Part shown: in pieces, positions 20,259-28,940 of the stretch
Numbering within the stretch: position 1 is the stretch's first letter
Layout of the letters: each line of letters opens with the position of its first letter
From: Pigmentiphaga sp. NML080357
GTDB lineage: Bacteria; Pseudomonadota; Gammaproteobacteria; Burkholderiales; Burkholderiaceae_B
DNA: 64,000 nucleotides
Direction of reading: 5' to 3'
NCBI RefSeq assembly: GCF_002188465.1
Contig: NZ_NINW01000037.1
Span: 340,511-404,510, forward strand
Notes under the pieces: generated by a model
The model's database searches: none
What the model was told of the DNA's origin: nothing
What the model saw: the letters and a program-made list of their open reading frames with translations, nothing else
Position numbers and translations under genes: made by a program

Positions 20259-21137
20259 TCAACCTGAACAGCGAGCATAGACGGTGCGCCCCTGCAGCAC
20301 GAAATTCTGCTGCCCCTGCGAGAAATTCTCGGAATGGCCGACGAACAGCAAGGCGCCGGCGGGCATCAGCGACGCCATGCGCTCGACCACTTTCAACTGC
20401 GTCGCCCGGTCGAAATAGATGAGGACATTGCGGCAGAACACCGCGTCGAGCGGGCCGTGGACGGCCCATGCCGGGTCGAGCAGGTTCAGCTGGCGGAACC
20501 CGACCAGGGCGCGCAGTTCCGGCCGCACGCGATACTGGCCCTCGGACTCCTCGCAGAAATACCGCCGGATCTGCGCTTCGGGAATCTTGGCCAGCTGGTC
20601 GCGCCGATAGAGGCCTTGCCGGGCCGTTGCCAGCACCTGGGTATCGAGATCGGTCGCCAGGATCCGTACCGGCGGCGCCAGGCTGTTGAATGCCTCGGCC
20701 GCCGTCATGGCGAGGGTCCAGGCCTCCTCGCCGGTGGAGGCGGCGGCGCACCAGAGCTGCAGGGTCTGTCCGCCACGTTCGGCCGCTTTGCGCTTGAGGT
20801 AATCGGCGAGGATCGGGAAGTGATGGCTTTCCCGGTAGAAATAAGTGAGATTGGTCGTCAGCGCGTTGACGAAGAACTCCCACTCCGGCGCGCTCGTGCG
20901 CAGGCCCTCGAGATAGGCGCTGAACGACGAGCGGCCCGTGGCGCGAAGGCGACGGGCCAGGCGGCTGTAGACCATGCTGCGCTTGGCGTCGGACAGCGAA
21001 ATGCCTGTGTGCTGCCGAAGCAGCGTGCGGATCTGGTCGAAATCCTGGCTGCTGAAGGCGAATTCGGTGCCGGCCAGGGAATCGGCCATGCCCGGCGCGC
21101 CGTCGGCCATGGCCAGGGGGCTGGTTCTGGATGTCAC
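20259..21137 (-). CDS. cheR: Chemotaxis protein methyltransferase CheR
   Basis: CheR methylates chemoreceptor glutamates using S-adenosylmethionine. An N-terminal helical domain (FDQIRTLLRQHTGISLSD, KRSMVYSRLARRLR) precedes the SAM-binding domain: LWCAAASTGEEAWTLAM, ILATDLDTQVLATAR and FCRNVLIYFD. The GTG at 21137 has AGGG eight bases upstream and gives 292 residues; ATGs at 21110 and 21089 are alternatives without a ribosome site. The unit cheR-cheB is divergent from a histidine kinase gene and has its own late flagellar promoter. Confidence 0.92.
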   Translation of the reverse strand: MTSRTSPLAMADGAPGMADSLAGTEFAFSSQDFDQIRTLLRQHTGISLSDAKRSMVYSRLARRLRATGRSSFSAYLEGLRTSAPEWEFFVNALTTNLTYFYRESHHFPILADYLKRKAAERGGQTLQLWCAAASTGEEAWTLAMTAAEAFNSLAPPVRILATDLDTQVLATARQGLYRRDQLAKIPEAQIRRYFCEESEGQYRVRPELRALVGFRQLNLLDPAWAVHGPLDAVFCRNVLIYFDRATQLKVVERMASLMPAGALLFVGHSENFSQGQQNFVLQGRTVYARCSG

Positions 21138-21214
21138 GGTTTGCCCTAAAAAGCGCTCTTGGAGGCAACCGCGCCACAGCGGAACGACAGGCCCCCACGC
21201 TATCATTGAAGGGA

Positions 21215-21241
21215 TTATCGGCAACTGTTAACGATTCATTA
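21215..21241 (-). promoter_or_regulatory. Sigma-28 (FliA) promoter of cheRB
   Basis: On the minus strand TAAT (21241-21238), 15 bases, then GCCGATAA (21222-21215). The downstream box is a perfect FliA element and the upstream box differs from TAAA by one base. Transcription would begin about 70 bases before the cheR GTG. Confidence 0.8.
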
Positions 21242-21244
21242 AGC

Positions 21245-22873
21245 ATGTTCAATCGCGGCTCGGTCCCCGTGCAGAATGCCCCCTCTCCGGCCGGCGGCAC
21301 GCCTCGCTTCATGATGACGGCGCCCGGCCAGGCCTCCGCGGGCCTGGGAGCCGACGGGCGCGACACGAACCAGCTGGCGATCCTGTTCATCGAGGATTCG
21401 CTTGCCGATTTCACGCTGATGCGGGCAGTGCTGGTGGATGCCGGCCTGAATGTCACGGCCCAGTGCGTCGATACCGAGACCACCATGCGGCAGGCCCTGG
21501 CCGAACGAACGTGGGACGCCATCATCAGCGACCACTCCCTGCCCACTTTCAGCGGCCTGCGCGCCCTGAAGGTCGCCAAGGAAGTCGGCTTTCGCGGCCC
21601 GTTCCTGATCGTGTCGGGCGCCATCGGCGAGGAAACCGCCGTCGAGGCCATGCGGGCCGGCGCCGACGACTACGTCATGAAGAACAACCTGCGCCGGCTG
21701 CCTCCCGCGCTCGAACGCGGCCTGCGCGAAGTGCAGACGCGCGACCAGCGGCAGCGGGCGGAAACCGCGCTCGCTTCGGCGCACGACCAGCTCAATGCGA
21801 TTTTCTCGGCCACGCCGGTAGCCTTGTTCGCCATTTCGCGCGAACGCGTGGTCACCATGTGGAGCCCGGCGTTCGAAGACCTTACCGGCTTGAACGCGGC
21901 CCAGACCCTGTCCCGCCCGTTCGCCCTGCCGTCGCAGCCCGATACCTGGAAACTGCTGACCCTCATCGCGCCCGCCCTGGACGGCACGGCGGTGCGCGGC
22001 CTGCCCTTCAGCATCGAGGCCAAGGGCGAAAAGCGCGAGCTGCTGGTCTCGGCCAGCCCGCTCAGCGGATCGCCGCCCTCGGGTTGCGTGGTCGCGCTCT
22101 CCGACGTGACCCACCTCGCGCATGCGCAGGCGGAACTGAGCCGGTCCGAGAGCCAGCTGCGGGAACTGTCGCGCCATACCGAGCGCGTGCGCGAAAACGA
22201 ACGCGCGGAACTGGCGCGCGAGATCCACGACGACCTGGGCGCGCTGGTCACCCGCATAAGGGCCGACCTGGCGCTGGCCCGGCGCCGGCCGCGCGAGAAG
22301 GAAACCGCGCAACTGCTCGACGAGGCCGAGCAAATGGTGGCCTCGCTGGGAGAAGCCATTTCCCGCATCGCCCGTGCCATGCGCCCGCCGGTCCTGGACT
22401 TCGGCATCGTCGCGGCCATCGAATGGCAGGCCCGTGATTTCGCCCAGCACACGGGCATCGCGGTCAACGTGCACACCAACCAGGACGACCTCGCCCTGGA
22501 ACTGGAACCCTCCATCGCGATCTTTCGCATCTTCCAGGAAGCCTTGACCAACGTGTTCAAGCACGCGCAAGCCACGCGCGTCGACGTCGACCTCTTCGCC
22601 GACGAAAGCACGCTGAGCCTGGAAGTCCGCGACAACGGCATCGGCCTGTCGTCCGACGCCCTGCGCAAGCGCACCTCCTTCGGCCTGCGCGGCATGATGG
22701 AACGCGTCCACGGGCTGGGCGGCTGGATGGACATCAGCGGATCGCCAAAGACGGGCACGCCGCCCTTCCGAGGCACTACACTTATGATCTCCATCCCGCT
22801 GAATCCCCAGGAAACACCCATGACTTCACACGGTGGGAAATTTCCCCATCACGAGCCGGAGGATCTGGAATGA
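21245..22873 (+). CDS. Hybrid sensor kinase: receiver, PAS, HisKA_3 histidine kinase
   Basis: A protein of 542 residues without membrane segments. The receiver (~43-160) has the acidic pair ED at 50-51, phospho-acceptor D96 (IISDHSLP) and the lysine in YVMKNN. A PAS-like domain follows (~180-290). The NarX/DegS-type dimerisation domain contains H328 (REIHDDLG), and the ATPase domain has EALTNVFKHA and DNGIGL. The receiver at the front suggests it is itself controlled by another kinase before it phosphorylates the downstream regulator. The 3' end overlaps that gene (ATGA). The start at 21245 lacks a clear ribosome site; a frame from 21131 is possible but overlaps cheR. Confidence 0.85.
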   Translation: MFNRGSVPVQNAPSPAGGTPRFMMTAPGQASAGLGADGRDTNQLAILFIEDSLADFTLMRAVLVDAGLNVTAQCVDTETTMRQALAERTWDAIISDHSLPTFSGLRALKVAKEVGFRGPFLIVSGAIGEETAVEAMRAGADDYVMKNNLRRLPPALERGLREVQTRDQRQRAETALASAHDQLNAIFSATPVALFAISRERVVTMWSPAFEDLTGLNAAQTLSRPFALPSQPDTWKLLTLIAPALDGTAVRGLPFSIEAKGEKRELLVSASPLSGSPPSGCVVALSDVTHLAHAQAELSRSESQLRELSRHTERVRENERAELAREIHDDLGALVTRIRADLALARRRPREKETAQLLDEAEQMVASLGEAISRIARAMRPPVLDFGIVAAIEWQARDFAQHTGIAVNVHTNQDDLALELEPSIAIFRIFQEALTNVFKHAQATRVDVDLFADESTLSLEVRDNGIGLSSDALRKRTSFGLRGMMERVHGLGGWMDISGSPKTGTPPFRGTTLMISIPLNPQETPMTSHGGKFPHHEPEDLE

Positions 22874-23502
22874 TCCGCCTGGTGCTCGCCGACGACCACG
22901 CGATCGTGCGCTCCGGACTGCGCCAGATCGCGCAAGCCGAGGAAGGCATCTCGGTGGTAGGCGAAGCGGCCGACTGCGGCGACCTGCTCGACGTGCTGCG
23001 CAAGACCGAGGCGGACGTCGTGCTGATGGACATCTCCATGCCCGGCAAGAGCGGCCTCGAAGGCCTCAAGCAAGTGCGCGAGCGTTGGCCGAAGATCGCC
23101 GTGCTGATGCTCAGCATGTACCCCGAAGACCAATACGCCGTTCGCAGCGTCAAGGCCGGCGCCGCCGGCTATCTGCACAAGAACTCGCCGCCGGAAACCG
23201 TCATCGAAGCCATACGGACCGTCGCCCGCGGCAAGAAATACATCACGCCCGAACTCGCCGAGCAACTCGCCAGCCACCTCAGCCAGGGCGACGAACGCCC
23301 GCCGCACGAACTCCTGTCCGACCGCGAATACCAGACCATGGTCATGATCGCCTCGGGCCGCACCCTTACCCAGATCGCCGAGGAAGTCTCCCTCTCGCCC
23401 AAGACCGTCTCGGTCTATCGCGCCCGGCTGCTGGAAAAGATGAAGCTCAAGAACAACGCGGAGCTTACGCACTACGCGTTGAAACATAAGTTGGTGGAGT
23501 AG
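22870..23502 (+). CDS. NarL/FixJ-type response regulator
   Basis: A 210-residue two-domain regulator. The receiver has the acidic pair at 8-9 (LADDH), phospho-acceptor D54 (VVLMDISMPG) and the late lysine in GYLHKNSPP. The LuxR-type helix-turn-helix is at ~145-205 (LSDREYQTMVMIASG, ISLSPKTVSVY-like TQIAEEVSLSPKTVS). It overlaps the kinase by four bases and is surely its partner. Targets are unknown; the position between cheRB and the flagellar genes hints at motility or surface behaviour, but the family also controls many other processes. Confidence 0.92.
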   Translation: MIRLVLADDHAIVRSGLRQIAQAEEGISVVGEAADCGDLLDVLRKTEADVVLMDISMPGKSGLEGLKQVRERWPKIAVLMLSMYPEDQYAVRSVKAGAAGYLHKNSPPETVIEAIRTVARGKKYITPELAEQLASHLSQGDERPPHELLSDREYQTMVMIASGRTLTQIAEEVSLSPKTVSVYRARLLEKMKLKNNAELTHYALKHKLVE

Positions 23503-23505
23503 ACG

Positions 23506-23580
23506 CCCCCCTACGCGCTTACGCGCCCCCCAGGGGGCGATGCGAGCGGACCGGCGGAGCCGGATCCGCCGCATCCTGGG
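23506..23580 (+). repeat. Intergenic repeat unit (forward) after the NarL-type regulator
   Basis: A clean unit starting four bases after the stop codon: CCCCCCTACGCGCTTACGCG, the CCCCCCAGGGGG hairpin, GATGCGAGCGG, the ACCGGCGGAGCCGGATCC core and CGCATCCTGGG. It occupies nearly the entire gap between two convergent genes. Confidence 0.9.
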
Positions 23581-23585
23581 TAACG

Positions 23586-24488
23586 CTAGCCGTGCAACGC
23601 AATCGTTCCGATGGCTTCGCGGCCTCCATCGGCGTAGGCCAGGTCCGTGAACGTCAGGGCGCGCGCCATTGCGATTCCCCGTCCGTGCATGTCGAACGCA
23701 CGATCCGGCGAGATTTCCAGGTACGTTCGCCAATCAAAACCATTGCCCTGGTCCCGGACGCGGAAACGAACAAGGCCCGCCTCGCGCTCGAACGTGACGC
23801 TTGCCACCCGTTCCCGGTAAGGCAGCAACGACAGCCGCCGCTCGATCTCCGCCGCCCAGCGGCCCTCCATGCTCAGGCGCCCTTTCTCCGTGAACCCGAT
23901 CTCCAGATTGCCATGCTCGACGGCATTGACCATCAGCTCGGCCAGGCCGATCACCGCCACTTCCGGCGCGGGACAGAGCTTGGCGAGGAAAAAGGCGAGC
24001 TGGCGCGCCTCGGTGAGCGAGACGAACTCGAATCTCGCCTGCCGCATGTGGGCAAACACGTCGTGCACGTCGGACAGCCGCCGGCGCAGGCCCTTCTGCC
24101 TGGCGCGGAATTCGATGGCTGCGCTGACCACGGCGATCAGCATGTCGTGCTCGTACGGCTTGGTCAGGTAGTAATAGGCGCCCCGGTGAATGCCTTCCAG
24201 CACGTCGTCGGGATGCGAAGCCGCCGTTTGCATGATCACCGGGATCTCCGCAAACCGGCGGTCCCCCCGTATGCGGGAAAGCAGCTCGATGCCGTCGATC
24301 CCCGGCATCATGCGGTCGAGCACGATCAGGTCGTAGTCGACGCCGGCGTTCTGCAGCACGTCCCAGGCCTGGATGCCGTCCTGCACGCACCGCAAGCGGT
24401 AGCGCGGATCGGACAAATGCTCGGAAATGATCTCGAGGTTCAGCGGTTCGTCGTCGACGACGAGGATATTGAACGGTTCCTGCGACAT
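23586..24488 (-). CDS. Receiver domain fused to an anti-sigma-type (RsbW/SpoIIAB-like) ATPase domain
   Basis: A protein of 300 residues. The receiver (~7-125) has acidic VDDEP, phospho-acceptor D58 (LIVLDRMMPG) and the lysine in YLTKPYE. A helical linker follows, then a GHKL ATPase domain (~165-300) with N-box AELMVNAVEHGN, G1 DQGNGFDW and G2 HGRGIAMARAL. There is no phospho-accepting histidine domain, so it is not a sensor kinase; the ATPase type resembles anti-sigma serine kinases of partner-switching systems. It follows flgL by about 70 bases and probably shares the flgKL sigma-28 transcript. An ATG at 24494 is an alternative start. Its partner is unknown. Confidence 0.8.
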   Translation of the reverse strand: MSQEPFNILVVDDEPLNLEIISEHLSDPRYRLRCVQDGIQAWDVLQNAGVDYDLIVLDRMMPGIDGIELLSRIRGDRRFAEIPVIMQTAASHPDDVLEGIHRGAYYYLTKPYEHDMLIAVVSAAIEFRARQKGLRRRLSDVHDVFAHMRQARFEFVSLTEARQLAFFLAKLCPAPEVAVIGLAELMVNAVEHGNLEIGFTEKGRLSMEGRWAAEIERRLSLLPYRERVASVTFEREAGLVRFRVRDQGNGFDWRTYLEISPDRAFDMHGRGIAMARALTFTDLAYADGGREAIGTIALHG

Positions 24489-24534
24489 GGGCATCCGGTG
24501 AAAGCGGGGAAATTCGCTGGCAGCCCCTTCGCGT

Positions 24535-24552
24535 CATCCGCCGCGGCGGATG
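24535..24552. repeat. 18-base perfect palindrome after flgL
   Basis: CATCCGCCGCGGCGGATG is its own reverse complement and lies 8 bases beyond the flgL stop in the flgL to REC-ATPase gap. It may form a hairpin in the message or serve as a protein site; no T-run follows. Confidence 0.5.
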
Positions 24553-24559
24553 CCGGCGT

Positions 24560-25771
24560 CTACAGGAAGTTGAATATCGACAACCGGGCGATCTGCGTAT
24601 ACGTCTGCTGCGCAGCCTGCACAGTGTAAGTGCGTTTGGCCAATTCGCCGGTCAGTTCGGTCATCGTTTCCAGATCGGACCCGACCACGCGCGAAATCTC
24701 GCCGGTGACCTGGTCGCTGCGCGCCTCTCCGGCGGTCGTGGCCGATTCGATCTCGTTCAGCCGGCTGCCGACGGACGATCGGGCCTCGAGCAAGCGGTTC
24801 AGGGCCGAATTCAGGTTGAGGTTGACTTCATAGAGCGCATTGGCCCGCGCCGTGGACTCGGTCTCGGAAGCCGGCAGGCTCAGGGCGGCGATCGCCTGGT
24901 CCAGCGTATCGAACACGCTTTGCGACTCCGCCGGCCCGAACCTCAGCCTGTCGCCCTCGGCCGGGCTGCCGCTGAAGCCGACCTGCACGCCGGCAATCTC
25001 GACCACCTGGCCGTCTCCCAGCGTACCGGTGCCGACTTCGGCGCCGTCCCTGTCGGTCACGGTATAGGCGCCGTCGGCGCCGAACTCGATCGTGTAAGGG
25101 CCGAAGGCGGCCGCCGCATTCCAGGCCTGCCGGTCGGTGATGACGCCGGAAGTCAGCGCAGCGCTGCCGGTATTGGCGCCGTCGGCGCTGACCACGAGCC
25201 CATTCTGGCCCGTGGGAATATCGCCGAACAGATAATTGCCGGTAAAGCTGACGTCGATGACCCGGTTCGGCCCGATCTGGCTCTGGCGCACGCCGGCGTC
25301 ACCCTGGTAGACGACGCCGGACGCATTGCGCACGAACGGCTGGTTGTCGCGCTTGTAGCCGGCAAAGATGTAGTTGCCGTTCTCGTCCCTGGTATTGGCC
25401 ACGCTCATCAACTGGTCGCGCAGGCTCTTCAGATCCGCCAGGATCGATTGGCGGTTCTCTTCGTTCAACGCGCCGCCGCCCGCTTGCACGACGCGGGCCA
25501 GGGCCGCCTGCACCGTGTTGCCGGCCTCCACCAGGTAGTTCTCGGTGGCCTCCAGCGTGCTCTTCGCGTCCGACTGGTTCCTGAGCATTTGCTCGTTGGC
25601 CTTGAGCGTCGCATCCAGCGCGACCTCGCGGCTGGACGCGACCGGGTCGTCGGCGGGACTCAGCAGCTTGCGCTGCGCGGACAACTGCTGCGAAACCTGC
25701 AACAGCGCGCCCTGCTGGCTGTTGATGGCCCGGATGCTGTTGTCGTAGAACTGGTTGGTGCTGACTCTCAT
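24560..25771 (-). CDS. flgL: Flagellar hook-filament junction protein FlgL (HAP3)
   Basis: FlgL forms the second junction layer between hook and filament. The 403 residues start with the FlgL/flagellin-like MRVSTNQFYDNSIRAINSQQ and contain LLSPADDPVASSREVALD. The C-terminal heptad-rich region is related to flagellin (LEARSSVGSRLNEIES, TYTVQAAQQTYTQIARLSIFNFL). The open frame extends further upstream into flgK in another reading; the ATG at 25771 fits the family. It lies 55 bases after flgK. Confidence 0.95.
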   Translation of the reverse strand: MRVSTNQFYDNSIRAINSQQGALLQVSQQLSAQRKLLSPADDPVASSREVALDATLKANEQMLRNQSDAKSTLEATENYLVEAGNTVQAALARVVQAGGGALNEENRQSILADLKSLRDQLMSVANTRDENGNYIFAGYKRDNQPFVRNASGVVYQGDAGVRQSQIGPNRVIDVSFTGNYLFGDIPTGQNGLVVSADGANTGSAALTSGVITDRQAWNAAAAFGPYTIEFGADGAYTVTDRDGAEVGTGTLGDGQVVEIAGVQVGFSGSPAEGDRLRFGPAESQSVFDTLDQAIAALSLPASETESTARANALYEVNLNLNSALNRLLEARSSVGSRLNEIESATTAGEARSDQVTGEISRVVGSDLETMTELTGELAKRTYTVQAAQQTYTQIARLSIFNFL

Positions 25772-25826
25772 GGCGATTCGGAATCCGTGGTCGGTCTTGG
25801 CGGGCGGCCCGGCGCGGCCGCGGGCG

Positions 25827-27728
25827 TTAATGGATGGCGGCCAGCAACTGGTCGAACAGCTCGGAAGACATGCCGAGCACCTTGCCGGCGGCCGCATAGG
25901 CCTGCTGGTAACGCAACAGATTGGCCCCTTCCTCGTCGAGGTTGACGCCCGAGAGCGACTGTTCGGCAGCGACGGCCTGGTCATAGGCCGTCTGCTGGGC
26001 CGCCTTGCTCACGTTGAGCGACGCCGCCCGCGTCCCGACCTGGGAAATGAGCGCGGCGTACGAATCAGTCAGGGTGCTGCCACCGGCGATCTTGGTGCTC
26101 CCCAGGCCAGCCAGCGCAAGCGCGTTGCGGTTGTCGCCCGACGGATCGCCTGGATCGGCCTTGACCGTGATGGTGTCGCCCGCGGCGGGCGTGCCGGCGA
26201 GATCGAAGGCCCAGCCGTTGTACGAAATCGTTTGCTGCGGCGGCTGCAGCGTGCCGGACGACAGCACGGTGCCGTCGTCGGCCAGCAGGTCGTACCCGGA
26301 GGCGGAGGTAAAGCGCACCGTGACCGACGCACCGTAGTCGGCGCTGGCCGACTCCACCGACCGCAGCCGCGACGCCACGGCCGTACCGGTATTGGCGGCC
26401 GCCGCATCCAGACGCATGGGTGCGGCGGCGGCCAGCTTGCCGGGGTCGCCGAGCAGGACCTCCATGCCGGCGGCGGCTTGGCTCGCGACGTTGACGGTGA
26501 AGGTATCGCCGTCGTCCAGGTCGCCACCGGCCATGCCGATGGTCAGGCCATCCACGTTCTGCGGCAGCGACGTGAAGGGGCCGAACTCGGTGCCGTCGTC
26601 GAGCCGGGTGACGACGTACTCCGTTCCGACCCGGGTCAGTTGGTAATCGCTGCCGGTCAGGGAGCGCGTATCCGCGATGCTCGCCGTCACCTGCGCATCG
26701 CCCGTATTGCCGCGGGTACCGAGCACGACCGGATTGCCGATCTTGAACAGCGCCTGGCCGGGCTGGCCCGAGCGGTCGAGGCCGAATTGCTGCTGCTGGT
26801 TGTAGGCAGACGCCATCGCGATCGCCAGCTTGCCAAGCTCGGCCTGGGCCTGGGCCAGCTCGTTGTCGCGGAACTGCAAGAGCGCGCCAAGCTGGCCACC
26901 GTCGACGTCTCCGCGGTTGAGCTGCATGGAATGCCCTCCCACCTTGAGCGACAGGCTGGTGCCCGATGTCGAATAGGGATCCTTCGTGTCGATCTGCAGC
27001 TCCGACGCCAGGTGTTCCATGACCAGCGGCTGGCCATTGGTCAGGTAGACGTTGACGCTCGTCCCCTGCGTGCTCGTGGTGATGCCGGTGAGCTTGCCCA
27101 GTTCCCGCACCAGCACGTCGCGCTGGTCCAGCAGCCCGTTCGGCGCCTGGCCGTTGCCGGCGGCATAGGCGTCGCTGATCTTGGCGTTGTAGGTGGCGAT
27201 GCTCTGCACCAGCTGGTTGATCTGCCCCACCGTGGCCGTGGCCTGGTTGCTGATGCCCTGGCCGAGCGCGGACAGGTCTTCGCTGATGGCGCGAAACCGC
27301 GCCGCCGTGGATTGCGCCGCCGCCAGCGCGCTCTGGCGCCCTGCGGTTTCATTGGGGTTCTGGCTGAAGCTGCCGATGGCCGTGTACAGCGCGTTCAGGC
27401 TCTGGTTGATGCCCGTGTCGACCGAACCCAGCCGGTTGATGAGGCCGCCCATCTGGTCGGCGTACGTGCCGAGATAGCTCAACGCCGATGCCGACTGGCT
27501 GGCCTGGCTGGTGAGGAACGCGTTATAGGCGCGCTGCACCGTGGTCACGTCCACCCCCTGGCCGAAGTAGCCGGCCCCGCTGAAGGTGGACATGGCCGAC
27601 TGCAGGACCGCCTGCTGGCGCGAATAGCCCGGCGTGCCCTGGTTGGAGATGTTGTTGGCGGTCACGGCCAGGCCGGCCTGGGCGGCCCGCAATCCTGTCA
27701 GTGCGATATTGGCGATGTTCGTGGTCAT
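25827..27728 (-). CDS. flgK: Flagellar hook-filament junction protein FlgK (HAP1)
   Basis: FlgK is the first junction protein on the hook tip. At 633 residues it has the rod/hook N-terminal signature ITLTGLRAAQAGLAVTANNISNQGTPGYSRQ (read here as IALTGLRAAQAG, NNISNQGTPGYSRQ). It also carries YFGQGVDVTTVQRAYN and the C-terminal NLDEEGANLLRYQQAYAAAGKV. A sigma-28-like promoter precedes it, in keeping with late expression; flgJ is upstream. Confidence 0.96.
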   Translation of the reverse strand: MTTNIANIALTGLRAAQAGLAVTANNISNQGTPGYSRQQAVLQSAMSTFSGAGYFGQGVDVTTVQRAYNAFLTSQASQSASALSYLGTYADQMGGLINRLGSVDTGINQSLNALYTAIGSFSQNPNETAGRQSALAAAQSTAARFRAISEDLSALGQGISNQATATVGQINQLVQSIATYNAKISDAYAAGNGQAPNGLLDQRDVLVRELGKLTGITTSTQGTSVNVYLTNGQPLVMEHLASELQIDTKDPYSTSGTSLSLKVGGHSMQLNRGDVDGGQLGALLQFRDNELAQAQAELGKLAIAMASAYNQQQQFGLDRSGQPGQALFKIGNPVVLGTRGNTGDAQVTASIADTRSLTGSDYQLTRVGTEYVVTRLDDGTEFGPFTSLPQNVDGLTIGMAGGDLDDGDTFTVNVASQAAAGMEVLLGDPGKLAAAAPMRLDAAAANTGTAVASRLRSVESASADYGASVTVRFTSASGYDLLADDGTVLSSGTLQPPQQTISYNGWAFDLAGTPAAGDTITVKADPGDPSGDNRNALALAGLGSTKIAGGSTLTDSYAALISQVGTRAASLNVSKAAQQTAYDQAVAAEQSLSGVNLDEEGANLLRYQQAYAAAGKVLGMSSELFDQLLAAIH

Positions 27729-27783
27729 GGTCGTGTTCGAGCTGCCTGGGCGCGCGGGCTGGCCGCGCGCGGCTATGTATCAC

Positions 27784-27810
27784 TTAACGGACGTCCGCGC
27801 CGAAGCTTGA
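27784..27810 (-). promoter_or_regulatory. Sigma-28 (FliA) promoter of flgKL
   Basis: On the minus strand TCAAGCTT (27810-27803), 11 bases, then TCCGTTAA (27791-27784). Relative to TAAAGTTT-N11-GCCGATAA it keeps the spacing and most positions, and resembles the flagellin promoter in its GTTAA end. It is 56 bases before the flgK start. Confidence 0.65.
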
Positions 27811-27845
27811 GCCGGCCGGGACACGCCTGCCCGCCACCGCGGCCC

Positions 27846-28940
27846 CTAGACGACGATCTGCATGGCACGCCGGATGGTGCTGCCCAGCTTCTCGGCATAG
27901 CGGGGATCGGTGGCATAGCCGGCCCGCTGCAGTCCCTGGGCGAACTGTTCGGCGCTGCCGGTCGACTGGAGCACCTTGGCATAGCGCGGGTTCGACGCCA
28001 GCAGGCGCGCGTAGTCTTCGAAGGCCTGCTCGTACGACTCGTAGGCCCGGAATTCGGCGGTCACTCGCTCGGCCGCCCCGTTCCGGTATTCGGTCGTGCG
28101 CGTCCGCACGGTGCGGCCATCCCAACCCGTGGCCTTGATGCCGAAAAGATTGTGGCTGGGTTCGCCGTTGGCACCGCGGATCTCGCGCCGCCCCCAGCCG
28201 GACTCGAGCGCCGCCTGGCCCAGGATGTAGGCGGCGGGAATGCCGGTGGCCGCTTCCGCCCGCTTGGCCGCAGGCAGAAATTTGCCCAGGAATTCGGCCC
28301 TGACCTGCTCGGCCGAAGCCGCTGCGGGACGAGACGCTGCGGCCCGCCCTGCCCCGGTGGCGACGGCCGCAGGTGGCGGATAGGCCGCTTTCCCGCCGAA
28401 CTTGCCGTTCTGGATCCGGCGCGCCGGCACCGCCTCGCCCACCAGAGCCGCCGTATCGGCGCCGCCTATCATGCCGCTCGTGGCCGTGGTCGGCGTGCCC
28501 GCGGCGCGGCCCCGCGCCAGGTCCAGCGTGGACATGGACAGCGGCAGCCCGGCCCGGCGCACGGACTCCGGGGATACCGTCTGGCGAGTCAATTGCTTCT
28601 CCAGCATGTCGGCCAGTCCAAGGCCACTGTGCTGGGATACGTTGCCGCGATTCTCCGGCCCTGCGACGCCGGCCAGCTTCTGCGCCAGCTGCTGGTCGAG
28701 CATGCCGCGCCAGGTCTGGGAGGCGTGGCTGTTCAGCGCCTGCGCCAGCGAACTGTCGCCCGCCATCGACGACTGTCGCATCTGCGCAAGCAGCATCTGG
28801 GCGAACTGCGCTTCGAACTGCCGCGCCGCCTGCCGCGCCGTGCCGGCCTGGTCGCGGCGCGCCTGCTGCTTGAGCGCCTCCAGCGACCGGGCGTCGATGG
28901 CCATGCCTCCTGCCGCGGCGGAACGATCGAGTTTGCTCAT
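27846..28940 (-). CDS. flgJ: Flagellar rod-cap and peptidoglycan hydrolase FlgJ
   Basis: A bifunctional 364-residue protein. The N-terminal rod-scaffold part (ARQFEAQFAQMLLAQMRQSS near residue 40, SHASQTWRGMLDQQLAQKLA) caps the growing rod. The C-terminal domain (~210-360) is a glucosaminidase-type hydrolase with AYILGQAALESGWGRREIRG, NLFGIKATGWDG and YESYEQAFEDYARLL, cutting peptidoglycan to let the rod through. The ATG at 28940 overlaps the flgI stop by one base. Confidence 0.95.
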   Translation of the reverse strand: MSKLDRSAAAGGMAIDARSLEALKQQARRDQAGTARQAARQFEAQFAQMLLAQMRQSSMAGDSSLAQALNSHASQTWRGMLDQQLAQKLAGVAGPENRGNVSQHSGLGLADMLEKQLTRQTVSPESVRRAGLPLSMSTLDLARGRAAGTPTTATSGMIGGADTAALVGEAVPARRIQNGKFGGKAAYPPPAAVATGAGRAAASRPAAASAEQVRAEFLGKFLPAAKRAEAATGIPAAYILGQAALESGWGRREIRGANGEPSHNLFGIKATGWDGRTVRTRTTEYRNGAAERVTAEFRAYESYEQAFEDYARLLASNPRYAKVLQSTGSAEQFAQGLQRAGYATDPRYAEKLGSTIRRAMQIVV

